Shown one piece after another: positions 1-9,500 of a stretch of 64,000 nucleotides of DNA. Source of the DNA: Ignavibacteria bacterium. GTDB lineage: Bacteria; Bacteroidota; Ignavibacteria; Tepidaquicellales; Tepidaquicellaceae. The stretch spans positions 28,457-92,456 of the forward strand of contig JAIBBK010000001.1 in assembly GCA_019694675.1 (NCBI GenBank), in the 5' to 3' direction. Position 1 is the stretch's first letter. The number at the start of each line of letters is the position of its first letter. The translations under genes were made by a program, and so were the position numbers. The notes below the pieces were generated by a model that was not told where the DNA came from, ran no database searches, and saw only the letters and a list, made by a program, of their open reading frames with translations.

Positions 1-2
1 TA

Positions 3-98
3 GAGGAACAGCAGGCTGCAAAAGAGGTGAAGAAGATAAGTTACAAGGAATATCTGGCAATAAAGAGAAATCAAGCCAACGGTAATTCGCAAAGGTAA
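3..98 (+). CDS. C-terminal end of a truncated gene, function unknown
   Basis: An open frame enters from the left edge and gives 31 residues before TAA at 96-98. The tail is hydrophilic and Lys/Glu/Gln-rich (it begins EEQQAAKEVKK), as in many helical protein tails. A clear terminator hairpin follows 30 bases later, which supports this being a real gene end. Nothing visible identifies the family, and the start lies outside the window. Confidence 0.55.
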   Translation, partial: EEQQAAKEVKKISYKEYLAIKRNQANGNSQR

Positions 99-126
99 TT
101 TCTCTGAAAGTACAATGTTTCAGTCA

Positions 127-158
127 AAGCCGGAAGGGGAGACTCTTCCGGCTTTTTT
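127..158 (+). terminator. Rho-independent terminator of the left-edge gene
   Basis: A 9-bp stem AGCCGGAAG / CTTCCGGCT (128-136 with 144-152) with a short loop runs into a T-rich tract. It is placed correctly for the gene ending at 98. The remaining sequence up to 356 holds no ORF or other structure that I can support. Confidence 0.8.
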
Positions 159-356
159 GTTCGTAAGTACTTTTCGAGATTTCTCTAAACCCCAAGAGCC
201 TTGTATTTGATATTTCAAAGCATTCCTCTTAATTTCAGTATCTCAATTTACAATAGGAAGCGTTCCGTATTTTCGCGGGGCTTGTCTCTTACTGACTTGT
301 CCGGGTACTTTCCTTGTCATCTTGGAAATCTAAAACCTAATTAAAGAATCATTTTC

Positions 357-2777
357 ATGAAATTGTTTCGCTTTGTATTTCTTGCTGTACTGATCATGAT
401 CACTGCTGAAAATTCTGATGCCCAGATTTTCTGGCAAAAGGCCATAAACGTCAGCAATGCTTCAGGCAATTATGCAGCTGTGCCGCATTCGTCAAGTCTG
501 AACATTACAGGCAGTTTCACAATAGAAATGTGGATAAGCCCGAATACATCCGGTGTCACATCGACTTTGCTCCAGAAAAGATTTGGTTCATCCAACAGCG
601 GGTATACACTATTAATGAACTCCGGAAGGCCGACCATAAGGACAAATTCACAGACCAGGCTTACAGGCAAGACTGTTGTTCCTTCAAACAACTGGAGTCA
701 TATAGCAGGAACATATAATTCATCCACTAATGTATTCAGTATTTACATTAACGGAATTCTTGACACAACTTCTACGGTCGTGAGTGCACAGCCTGTTTCG
801 AATACAGATTCGGTGCTGATAGGAACGGGATTTAACGGAGCGTTCAATGGCAAGATGGATGAAGTGAGAATTTGGAACAGAGCGCTTAGCGTTTCTGAGA
901 TATCAAGCTTCAGGAGAATTTCCCTGGGAGCAAGTTCAGGTATATATTCAGGATTGGTAATGTCACTGACGTTTCAGGATCTGAACTCTGTAAATGTTTC
1001 AAATGATCTTACGGATAAATCAGGCAACAATAACAACGGCTTCTCTGCTGTCAATTTAATATTTGACCAAAGCAACAGGCCAAACGCCACAACTTCGCTG
1101 AATGAATGCTTGGACCTTGACGGAACGGGGGATTATCTTTCGGGCCCTGATGATGCTAACTCAAGTCCGACATTCTTCATTACAATTGAAGCCTGGCTGT
1201 TTCCGAGATCGACAGCTCAAGGAACAATTGTTCACAAAGGGACACCAAACGGAAGCGTGACGGATTACAGATTGACCTATGACAACGGAAACATTATTGC
1301 AAGAATCAATGATGCCACAGCTGTTACGCTATCAGGTAACCAGGTTCCTCTCAATCGGTGGACGCACGTTGCCTTCAGGTACAGCGGGGTTAATGGCTTG
1401 AAAGAGATCTCAATAAACGGTGTCAGACAGATCCAATCATTCCAGAGTTTTGGCGCTGTCCGTGACGGAGTTGATTCGTTATTCATTGGAGGAACTTCGC
1501 AACTGGCTTCTTTCAACGGCCTGATAGATGAAGTAAGAATTTCTTCAAACTACAAAAGTGATTTTGACATTAATGAAAATCTCTTTGAATCAATAGATGA
1601 AGCAAATGATCAGGCAGGTGCCAACATTTGCTACAATTTTGACGGCTATACTTCTTCGAGTTCAGATCCGGGTCCCCGATTGAGTCTCAGAAATAATGCC
1701 AGGTTCAGCAATCAGGCCACAGCAGCAAATGTTCCGGTATCTCCTTTAAACAGGGCTGACAGCCGGAATTTCCAGCAGGCGTTCTATTCAAAGGCAGACT
1801 CAAGAAGAATCCCTGCATCAGGCACTTCAGGACTGATGAATCAGGATTCATTGGAGATCACTCTTAATCAGACGATCAATGATGTAAACCTCTTCATTGC
1901 GCTCAATCATACTGATGTTGATAATCTGGTGATCACACTCATTGCACCTAACGGCGAATCATCCATAGTTTACAGCACATCGGCTTTGTTGCCAACGGGT
2001 GACAATATCATAACCGTGTTTGATGATCAGGCAGATTCGTCGATAATAAGCAACAGATACATCGGCTTTGGCCCTGTGATAAAGCCGGCGCTCGGACTTA
2101 ACAGCGTATTTTCCGGTGATAACACATCGGGTTTTTGGAAACTCAGAATTCAGGACATTTCATCAGGTGATACAGGCAGAATTTACGGATGGGGAATTCA
2201 GTTCAATGATCAGTCTGTCCGAAGCAAAGTATTTTCACTCAATGCAATCATCGAAGGCTTTTACGATTCACTTTCAAATTCAATGATTCCCGATACTGTG
2301 AGTCTTTATCTGCATAACGAGGATTCTCCGTTCAATGCGCTTGATTCGGCAAAGGGAATTCTAAACAGCTCCGGAAAGGGAATATTCGTATTCAATAACA
2401 TCGGAGATAATGAAAAGTACTATGTGGTCATCAAACACCGCAATTCAATACAGACCTGGAGTAAATTTGCACAGGGGCCGTTCAGAATATTGACTTCACA
2501 GAGTAATTATTCATTTACCTTTTCAAACTCTGCCGCATTCGGCGATAATGAAATACAGGTTGACCGCCTTCCTTTTGCATTTGCCCTTTACGGGGGTGAT
2601 GTTAATCAGGATGAGATAGTTGACGCAACAGATCTGTCATTGATAACCAATGATGCCTTCAATTTCACGACGGGATATGTCGATACTGATCTGAACGGAG
2701 ATCAGTTTGTTGACGGCAGTGATGCAACTATTGCCATCAACAATGCATTCAACTTCATTACGGTGCAGAGGCCCTGA
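357..2777 (+). CDS. Secreted LamG/P-domain protein with dockerin-like C-terminus
   Basis: 806 aa. A signal peptide covers residues 1-22, with cleavage likely before Gln23. Two laminin-G/concanavalin-like domains follow (about 35-190 and 250-415), each containing a DEVRI motif near its end. Then comes a proprotein-convertase P-like domain (about 480-620, with a typical DVDNLVITLIAPNGE segment). The C-terminus is the beta-domain with KHRNSIQTWS and the two-loop dockerin-like module starting at Gly747 (GDVNQDEIVDATD and DLNGDQFVDGSD), ending in RP. LamG and P domains normally bind glycans or stabilise secreted proteases; no catalytic domain is present, so an adhesin or matrix role is inferred. 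This is the first of a run of same-strand genes with the same tail. The second dyad is slightly degenerate (AINNA instead of DNNA). Domain assignment is good; the biological role is unknown. Confidence 0.88.
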   Translation: MKLFRFVFLAVLIMITAENSDAQIFWQKAINVSNASGNYAAVPHSSSLNITGSFTIEMWISPNTSGVTSTLLQKRFGSSNSGYTLLMNSGRPTIRTNSQTRLTGKTVVPSNNWSHIAGTYNSSTNVFSIYINGILDTTSTVVSAQPVSNTDSVLIGTGFNGAFNGKMDEVRIWNRALSVSEISSFRRISLGASSGIYSGLVMSLTFQDLNSVNVSNDLTDKSGNNNNGFSAVNLIFDQSNRPNATTSLNECLDLDGTGDYLSGPDDANSSPTFFITIEAWLFPRSTAQGTIVHKGTPNGSVTDYRLTYDNGNIIARINDATAVTLSGNQVPLNRWTHVAFRYSGVNGLKEISINGVRQIQSFQSFGAVRDGVDSLFIGGTSQLASFNGLIDEVRISSNYKSDFDINENLFESIDEANDQAGANICYNFDGYTSSSSDPGPRLSLRNNARFSNQATAANVPVSPLNRADSRNFQQAFYSKADSRRIPASGTSGLMNQDSLEITLNQTINDVNLFIALNHTDVDNLVITLIAPNGESSIVYSTSALLPTGDNIITVFDDQADSSIISNRYIGFGPVIKPALGLNSVFSGDNTSGFWKLRIQDISSGDTGRIYGWGIQFNDQSVRSKVFSLNAIIEGFYDSLSNSMIPDTVSLYLHNEDSPFNALDSAKGILNSSGKGIFVFNNIGDNEKYYVVIKHRNSIQTWSKFAQGPFRILTSQSNYSFTFSNSAAFGDNEIQVDRLPFAFALYGGDVNQDEIVDATDLSLITNDAFNFTTGYVDTDLNGDQFVDGSDATIAINNAFNFITVQRP

Positions 2778-2787
2778 TCGAATTCAA

Positions 2788-2816
2788 TCTCTCCGGAGCA
2801 GTCTGTTCCGGAGAGA
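2788..2816 (+). terminator. Terminator-like hairpin
   Basis: The 10-bp perfect stem TCTCTCCGGA / TCCGGAGAGA has a 9-nt loop and lies 10 bases after the preceding stop. The downstream tract is pyrimidine-rich rather than a pure T run, so termination efficiency is uncertain. Confidence 0.55.
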
Positions 2817-2930
2817 ATCCTTCCTCTATCCTTACTCTGTATCTCTCCTCTTTGTAACCGCTCTTCCGCAAAACCGGTTAACTCCAAAATTCCGGAAAAA
2901 GTCTACGAGGTTTTTCATTATTGAATGGGA

Positions 2931-2938
2931 TAGTTTTG
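2931..2938 (+). promoter_or_regulatory. Possible -7 promoter element TAGTTTTG
   Basis: TAGTTTTG matches the Bacteroidota -7 consensus TAnnTTTG and lies 53 bases before the chosen start at 2992. The ten bases TAGTTTTGTA recur exactly upstream of the fasciclin gene (14756). No convincing -33 TTG box is visible, so this is a weak call. Confidence 0.4.
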
Positions 2939-2991
2939 TATGCTTCACAACAGGTGAGATTCAAAAAACCCAAAAACAAAACATAAACAAG

Positions 2992-5757
2992 ATGAAGAAT
3001 CTTCTGAAGACATCTGCGATTCTGATCGTGCTGATGATCACAACATCTCCGCAGGCACAGGATCAGAACAGCCCCCGCTGGTCTGCTGATCCAAGAACGT
3101 CTGCAAGACTGTATCCGGTGGGTGAGTATGCCGAGCTACCCGGAGATGACAATTATGTGCCAAATACTAACGGTCCCCAGACCACAATCACACCGATCGG
3201 TACATTTGCCGTCAGTTCAAATTTCAGAGTTCATCCGAGAACTGCCGGAACTCAGAGTGAAACTCCGATCACTGTCCATCCATTTAACCCTCTGGTGATG
3301 TTTGCATCAGCGAATACATATCCGTCAGGTACATTCAGTACGGGGTGCTATGTAACAACTAACGGTGGACTGACCTGGTTCGGAAATGACACGCTCGGAG
3401 GAAACATCACCAACTCGGGTGACCCCGCTCCTGTGATTGACAGAAACGGAAGATTCATAATGTCATTCATTACTGCTACCAGCATGGGTGCAAGTTATTC
3501 TACAAACAACGGAGTTAACTGGGCAACCCCGGTAAATTTTCCGGGTGCAACATCCGGTGCGGATAAGAATTTTACTGCAACAGATGATGTACCAACCAGT
3601 ACTTATTTTGGCAGAACATATACGGTTTACACAGAGTTTAGCGGTGCCTACCTCAACAGAATTGTCGCAACATATACAACCAATGGCGGAGTCTCATGGT
3701 CCTCTATAGCTCCGGTCAGTCCTGCGCCACCGGTCGGGTATCATCATCAGGGTTGTGATATAAAAGTCGGACCTGACGGCGAAGTGTATGTTGTCTGGGC
3801 TAATTGCGCAAGTAACGGGCAAAACTCAACTGAAGATTCATTGGGTTATGCAGTATCATTCAACGGAGGTGTCACATGGTCGAATGCTACGAACCGCAAG
3901 GTCAACATGAATGGAATCAGAACATCCTCATTGATCAATGGGATCAGAATGAACGGTTTTCCGAGAATTGATGTGGACAGAACTTGCGGGCCGAGAAGAG
4001 GCTGGATATATGTTGTGACAGCGGAGAAATCATTTTCGCCCGCAGTTGGCGTATCCGATATTGTGCTAATGAGATCGACCAATGACGGTTCATCATTTGC
4101 AAGACTCAAAGTAAATCAAAACACCGATGCAAGTGAATATGATTATTGTCCGGCAGTAAGGGTTGATGAGCAGGGGAATGTGCACGTATGCTATTACAGC
4201 ACAAGAAACTCTTCTGCAAATGACTCGGCGGAGGTCTACATGTCTTCGTCAACCGACGGCGGCATTACCTTTACCGACGTGAAGATCTCTGATCACAAAT
4301 TCAAACCGAAGCCCATTTCAGGCCTTGCTGCCGGATATCAGGGTGACTATATAGGAATAACTTCGGGTACTAACGGAAATATATGGCCTTACTGGGCGGA
4401 AGACGGCGGCGGAGTGAACAGATATCAGGCATGGACTGCTTCCGTGGACTATACTCCGGAAACTGTCTGTGAAGAATTCACATGCGTCAACTTTCCGCCT
4501 GCTCCGATGTACCTTGAGCTTGGTCCCGGTACAAATTACTGGTCAAGACAAACTAACAGCGCTTATTCGGGTAACGGCTCTGCAAGGTTCAATTCATTCT
4601 CTGCTCCTGAAGGAACAGAGCAATCCATATCAGCGGACTTCTCTGTTTTCAGTCCGCCGTTGCTGACCGCAAGATATCTAACTTTTGATGAAGCATATGC
4701 TCCGTACAACAATCCCTCTTTTGGCCCGGACTCTCTGTATGTGGAAAGTTCTACCAACGGCGGAACCACCTATACTCTGAGGGCCGCTCTTTACGGAAGT
4801 TATAACGGCGGGACACTGAACACTGCCGGACCGACCTCAAACTCATATTCTCCATCATCAAGAGAATGGAGGCCGAAGATGTATCAGCTTCCTTCCGGTA
4901 CAAATAAGATCAGGCTTCGTGCAGTGAGCGGCTTTGGCAATAACATATTTGTTGATAATATCTGCATTAAGACTTTGCCAAGCATAGTCGGCCCTGTAGA
5001 CGTTAGTTGTGCAATGCAGGGTTTGTACAGGTCGGGAACCAATGCCCATGTAATAAAGGACTCGGTGAAGGCTTACCTTTGCAGGTTTGATCTGCCTAAC
5101 GTTGTCGTTGACTCTGCTCAGGCAGCGCTTGACTCTGCAACACTGACAGCTTCGCTGTATTTCACTAAAGCTTTGTCAGATGATTATTACATCGTATTGA
5201 GGCACCGTAATTCAATAGAAACATGGAGCGGAACAACTGCATTCAGTTATACAAGGTCAAACTTTCTCACAACTCAGTCATACTCATTCCTGACTCCGTC
5301 AACACAGGCATACGGCAGCAACATGAGGCTTGTTGATTTTTCACCCGTAAGGTATGCATTTTACGCAGGTGATGTAAATCAGGATTATGCTGTCGACGGA
5401 AGCGACCTTGCAATAATTGATAACGATGCATATGTATTCGTTTCGGGTTATGTCGCATCAGACCTTAACGGAGATTATTTTGTTGATGCATCTGATTACG
5501 CGCTTGCAGATAACAACGCAGGATCATTCGTGGTGAGAGAGGCTCCTCCGGGTGCTCCGGGACTTCTTAATTATCACGGAACCAAACCGGACAATGCCAG
5601 TGATCTTCTGACCGGTGAAGAAAGGGCTAAGTTACTTTCATCAGGATATTCAGCAGTTCCGATCTCGGATATCGAATCTGTCAGGAGCATGACACGTAAG
5701 GAATTCTTTGAACAGAGCAAAGCAAAATATCAATCTGAAACAGGAAGGAACAAATGA
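2992..5757 (+). CDS. Secreted sialidase-like BNR protein with anchor and dockerin-like domains
   Basis: 921 aa from ATG 2992. The frame is open upstream to 2707, but this start gives a clean signal peptide (MKNLLKTSAILIVLMITT...AQ) and avoids overlapping the previous gene. Residues about 70-470 form a sialidase/BNR-like propeller with Asp-box-type strands (FNGGVTWS, STDGGITF). Residues 493-665 form a jellyroll, choice-of-anchor-like domain (CEEFTCVNFPPAP ... GFGNNIFVDNIC) that is strikingly similar to one in the subtilisin gene at 6541. Next come the beta-domain (RHRNSIETWS) and the dockerin-like pair from Gly793. Unlike most siblings, about 70 residues follow the pair: a Pro/Gly-rich start, then a charged helical tail. 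No sialidase RIP/Arg triad is evident, so hydrolase activity should not be assumed. Confidence 0.87.
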   Translation: MKNLLKTSAILIVLMITTSPQAQDQNSPRWSADPRTSARLYPVGEYAELPGDDNYVPNTNGPQTTITPIGTFAVSSNFRVHPRTAGTQSETPITVHPFNPLVMFASANTYPSGTFSTGCYVTTNGGLTWFGNDTLGGNITNSGDPAPVIDRNGRFIMSFITATSMGASYSTNNGVNWATPVNFPGATSGADKNFTATDDVPTSTYFGRTYTVYTEFSGAYLNRIVATYTTNGGVSWSSIAPVSPAPPVGYHHQGCDIKVGPDGEVYVVWANCASNGQNSTEDSLGYAVSFNGGVTWSNATNRKVNMNGIRTSSLINGIRMNGFPRIDVDRTCGPRRGWIYVVTAEKSFSPAVGVSDIVLMRSTNDGSSFARLKVNQNTDASEYDYCPAVRVDEQGNVHVCYYSTRNSSANDSAEVYMSSSTDGGITFTDVKISDHKFKPKPISGLAAGYQGDYIGITSGTNGNIWPYWAEDGGGVNRYQAWTASVDYTPETVCEEFTCVNFPPAPMYLELGPGTNYWSRQTNSAYSGNGSARFNSFSAPEGTEQSISADFSVFSPPLLTARYLTFDEAYAPYNNPSFGPDSLYVESSTNGGTTYTLRAALYGSYNGGTLNTAGPTSNSYSPSSREWRPKMYQLPSGTNKIRLRAVSGFGNNIFVDNICIKTLPSIVGPVDVSCAMQGLYRSGTNAHVIKDSVKAYLCRFDLPNVVVDSAQAALDSATLTASLYFTKALSDDYYIVLRHRNSIETWSGTTAFSYTRSNFLTTQSYSFLTPSTQAYGSNMRLVDFSPVRYAFYAGDVNQDYAVDGSDLAIIDNDAYVFVSGYVASDLNGDYFVDASDYALADNNAGSFVVREAPPGAPGLLNYHGTKPDNASDLLTGEERAKLLSSGYSAVPISDIESVRSMTRKEFFEQSKAKYQSETGRNK

Positions 5758-5829
5758 CAGCAGTCTGACAGGCAATGGAGTTTGTCGGACATGAACCGGC
5801 CGGACGCAATTCGCACCGGCTCAAAAGCA

Positions 5830-5858
5830 AGAGCCCCGCTTTTATGAGGCGGGGCTCT
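5830..5858. terminator. Bidirectional terminator between convergent genes
   Basis: The 10-bp GC-rich stem AGAGCCCCGC / GCGGGGCTCT (5830-5839 with 5849-5858) encloses a 9-nt loop. It sits between the stop at 5757 (plus) and the stop at 5886 (minus), so it can serve both genes. T-rich bases flank it on both sides, but neither run is perfect. Confidence 0.7.
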
Positions 5859-5885
5859 GCATTTGTTTCAGGAAAGAAATTGTGC

Positions 5886-6257
5886 TTACGGAATTCTGAG
5901 TTCCTGCCCTACATTGATCTTGTCCGGATTTGAGATTCCGTTTGCCTCAGCAATCTTCATGTATTCATTGGCATTGCCGTAGAACTCCTTGGCAATCTTG
6001 CTCAGAGTATCACCTGATTGCACAACATAAGTCCTTTCTGTCGGCACTTCGCTGTCCATTCGGATGTCCGCCATGATATCTGAAGGCGACTCCCCGCCGA
6101 TCCTCTTGATCTCGTTCCACACTTTGATCTTTTCGGTGGGTGAAGGAACTGTGGCTGAAACCTTAAGAACGCCGTTCTCCTCAACGACAGTAACTTCTCT
6201 GCCGCCTGATTGATTGATCAGGCTGATGACGCCTGTGTACTTTTCTTGCACTGACAT
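5886..6257 (-). CDS. LysM domain protein of the YgaU/Kbp type
   Basis: 123 aa with no signal peptide. The N-terminal 65 residues resemble a BON-like fold (VSATVPSPTEKIKVWNEI ...). Residues about 73-123 are a LysM motif (YVVQSGDTLSKIAKEFYG ... INVGQELRIP). This BON+LysM architecture matches the cytoplasmic potassium-binding protein Kbp (YgaU) family; the name is inferred from architecture only. It is one of only two genes in the window with a textbook Shine-Dalgarno sequence (AAGGAG, 6-nt spacer), which suggests strong expression. It stands alone on the minus strand between two secreted-protein genes. It could instead be a more general LysM stress protein. Confidence 0.85.
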   Translation of the reverse strand: MSVQEKYTGVISLINQSGGREVTVVEENGVLKVSATVPSPTEKIKVWNEIKRIGGESPSDIMADIRMDSEVPTERTYVVQSGDTLSKIAKEFYGNANEYMKIAEANGISNPDKINVGQELRIP

Positions 6258-6263
6258 GTTTTT

Positions 6264-6269
6264 CTCCTT
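6264..6269 (-). promoter_or_regulatory. Strong Shine-Dalgarno AAGGAG
   Basis: On the minus strand AAGGAG lies 6 nt before the ATG of the LysM gene. Most other genes here lack such a site, so it stands out and fixes the start. Confidence 0.75.
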
Positions 6270-6381
6270 GTATTTAGTTTAGGTTAAGGTCTTTTAAATT
6301 CTCCGAGTTCAATGATTGTCGGATTGCTTGGGATGGTGATGCAATTTACTTTTTAATAGAGAATAAAGTAACTGAAATTTG

Positions 6382-6411
6382 TATCACATTGAGGGAAACC
6401 CTATGGTGATA
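6382..6411. promoter_or_regulatory. Imperfect inverted repeat in a divergent intergenic region
   Basis: TATCAC (6382-6387) pairs with GTGATA (6406-6411), and the inner AGGG pairs with CCCT around an AAA loop. It lies between the divergently transcribed LysM and subtilisin genes, 130-160 bases from the subtilisin start. It could be an operator or a leader hairpin. The remainder of 6258-6540 shows no ORF. Confidence 0.35.
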
Positions 6412-6540
6412 TTCCGATAAGATCACGACAATAAGTATGATTCAAAGCAAACACATTGAGCAAAGTGCCGCCTCACTGTACGGGATATTACTTTATTTTG
6501 AAGTACGGGATTCTAATATTACCGAAAACCAAATTCGCTT

Positions 6541-9500
6541 ATGAAAAGAATAATTTCAGCATTTGCAGTGCTTCTGCTATTCGTTCTCCCTGCTCTCTCT
6601 CAGCAGGTACAGGTTACGGAAAGACTGTCCGCAAAGATGAAGAGCATAAATCCGATAGAATATACCCGAGTCATTATCCTTCTGAAGGACAGGGTTGATA
6701 TTGAAGCTCTGGATAAAGAACTTTATGACATAAACGCTCCTCTTGATTACAGGGCGGAAACGGTAATAAAGACACTTAAGAACAAGGCGATTGCAACACA
6801 ACAGCCGCTTCTCAGTTATCTTAACGGACAGAAGGAGATCGGAAAAGTGCGAGAGCTGATAAGTTACTGGATCACGAACATGATATATATTGATGCCACC
6901 GGCGAGATACTTCACAATCTCACCAAACGGAACGACATTGATCTGCTTGACCTGGATGCAGAGCTTGAAGTTGATTTGCCGTACGATCTCAGGCTTGACA
7001 CAGAGGGTGCGATCGAATCAGTTGAGACCGGCCTCAAGGTCATTAAGGCCGATTCACTCTGGAGGCTCGGAATCACAGGTGCAGGAAGGACGGTAATGAA
7101 CATAGACGGAGGCGTGAACGGAACACACCCTGCGCTTTCGCCAAGGTGGTGGGGTAATAACGGCAGGCAATGGTACCATTCATGGTTTGATCCGATCTCT
7201 CCGGTCAGCACTTCGCCGTTTGACTGTGCAAGCGGCGGGACATACCACGGAACTCACACCATGGGAATTATGTGCGGAAGGAATTCCTCCACAGGAGACA
7301 CAGTGGGAGTAGCACCGGATGCCTACTGGATGGCCGCAGGAGTGACCGACTGCCCGGGAGCGTCATATCCTTCCATGAACATCGCCGCTTATCAATGGGC
7401 AATGGATCCCGACAGCAATGCTTCAACAATGGATATGCCTGACGTCATAAGCTGTTCATGGCAGGATCCTACCGCAACTGATGAATGCACTTCTTCAATC
7501 TACAGGACCACTCTGTCAGCTGTTGAGGCCGCGGGAATTGCTGTTGTTTTCTCGGCAGGAAACTCGGGGCCGGGCGCGTCCACAATTACAAGGCCGAAGA
7601 ACATAAACATAGACTCGGTCAATGTTTTCTGTGTAGGCAATGTTAACGGAAATACAGCAGGATATCCTATCAGCAGTTCTTCAAGCCGCGGTCCTTCACT
7701 CTGCGGCGGCTCAGGTACCCTGCTTATCAAGCCAGAGGTTTGTGCCCCGGGAACAAGCATCAGGTCAACATGGTCAGGCACTTCCTATTCTTCTATCAGC
7801 GGCACATCAATGGCGGCCCCGCATGTGGCAGGATGTATAGCTCTTCTCAAGCAGGCAGCCCCCGGTATGACCGGCAAACAGCTAAAAGCCATATTGTTCT
7901 CTACTGCAACGGATCTTGGAACGGCGGGTGAAGATAATAGTTACGGTAAGGGACTTGTAAATGTGTATCAGGCGTACCTTAGTCTGGGGCCTTCCGTGCA
8001 ACATACTCCATTGTCAAATACTGAGAACGTATCAGGTCCGTACATTGTGAATTGTGTGATCTTGCCGGCTACAGGCGGGATCAATCCATCGCTTACCAAA
8101 CTATTCTGGTCAAGAAACAATGTGTCAGTAACTGACAGTATCCTGATGACCAATTCATCTGGAAATAACTGGACGGCTTCAATTCCAGGCAACGGGCTTT
8201 CGGCCACTTACAGATACTACATCAGGACAACGGACAGCACGGGAAAAACTTCTGTATCCCCGGTCAATGCGCCTTCTTCGCTTTACACATTCGTTGCTGA
8301 AGCGGACAATCAGAAACCCGTCATTGCGCATTCTCCGCTTGGTGCACAGGCAAAGGCCACCTGGCCGTCAACAGTTACTGCAACTGTGACGGATAATCTC
8401 GGAATAGACTCCGCATGGGTAAAATGGTACAAGAACTCTCCGGCCGTAACAAAACAGTTCAGACTCACAAACACATCCGGAAGTACTTACTCTGCGGCTT
8501 TCAATTCATTGAATTCCGAGGTCAATGTCGGTGACCAGATCTACTACAGGATTTTTGCCGAGGATAATTCGATTGCAGGTAATAAGGACTCAACTTCATT
8601 GTATTCATTTGCAATTACAGAGCAGTATCTGTGTGAAGGATTCACACAGGCAACATTTCCTCCCGCAAACTGGAGCCTCGAGTATACGGGAACGGCTTAC
8701 TGGACACGCAATGCCGTCAGCAGTTACGGCGTGGGTGCCGGTTCTGCAAAATTCGATTTCTGGAACGCTTCGTCCGGCACAATTCAGTCGCTGGTCACGC
8801 TCACTTTTGCGGATTCAAAGGCAAATGATTCGTTGAGATTTGATCATGCCTATGCTCCTTATACAACCGGTACGGATTCAATGTCCATAGAAACTTCAAC
8901 AAACGGCGGCACAACTTATTCAACTCTCGTAAGGCTTTACGGGAATGCGTCAGGAGGTACGCTCAACACTGCTGCAACAAGTTCTACCGCATTCACTCCC
9001 ACAAGCGCACAATGGGCCACAAAGAAGTATGCCCTGCCTGTAGGCACGAATAAAATAAAATTCAGAGCCAGGAGCGGCTTCGGAAACAATCTGTATATCG
9101 ACAGCACTTGCATTGTGAACAATGGCAATGCGGCGGTTTCTTCTGTCACTCTTGCAACCGAAGGACTTTACAACACCGGAACACTGAAGCTGAACATGAG
9201 AGATACGGTTACCGTTTATCTCCGAAACACATCTTTCCCGTTTGCCAAGGTTGATTCTTCCAGGACTGTTATTGATTCTGTGACTCATGCAGCATCCTGC
9301 ATTTTCAGCAGCGCTGCTACCGGGACTTATTACCTGCATATAAGGCACAGGAACGGGCTTGAAACATGGAGCAAAGCAGGCGGTGAAAGTTATGTAAGGG
9401 GCAATGCCTTCACCTATGATTTCACCACATCTGCGGCACAGTCCTACGGAAGCAATCTAATTCTTAAGGGCTCTGAGTATTGTATTTATTCGGGTGATGT

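Noticed and set aside
2707..2991. Upstream extension of the sialidase-like gene overlapping the end of the previous gene
   Set aside because: The extension encodes an Arg/Ser-rich, non-signal sequence, crosses a terminator-like hairpin, and the ATG at 2992 starts a perfect signal peptide.
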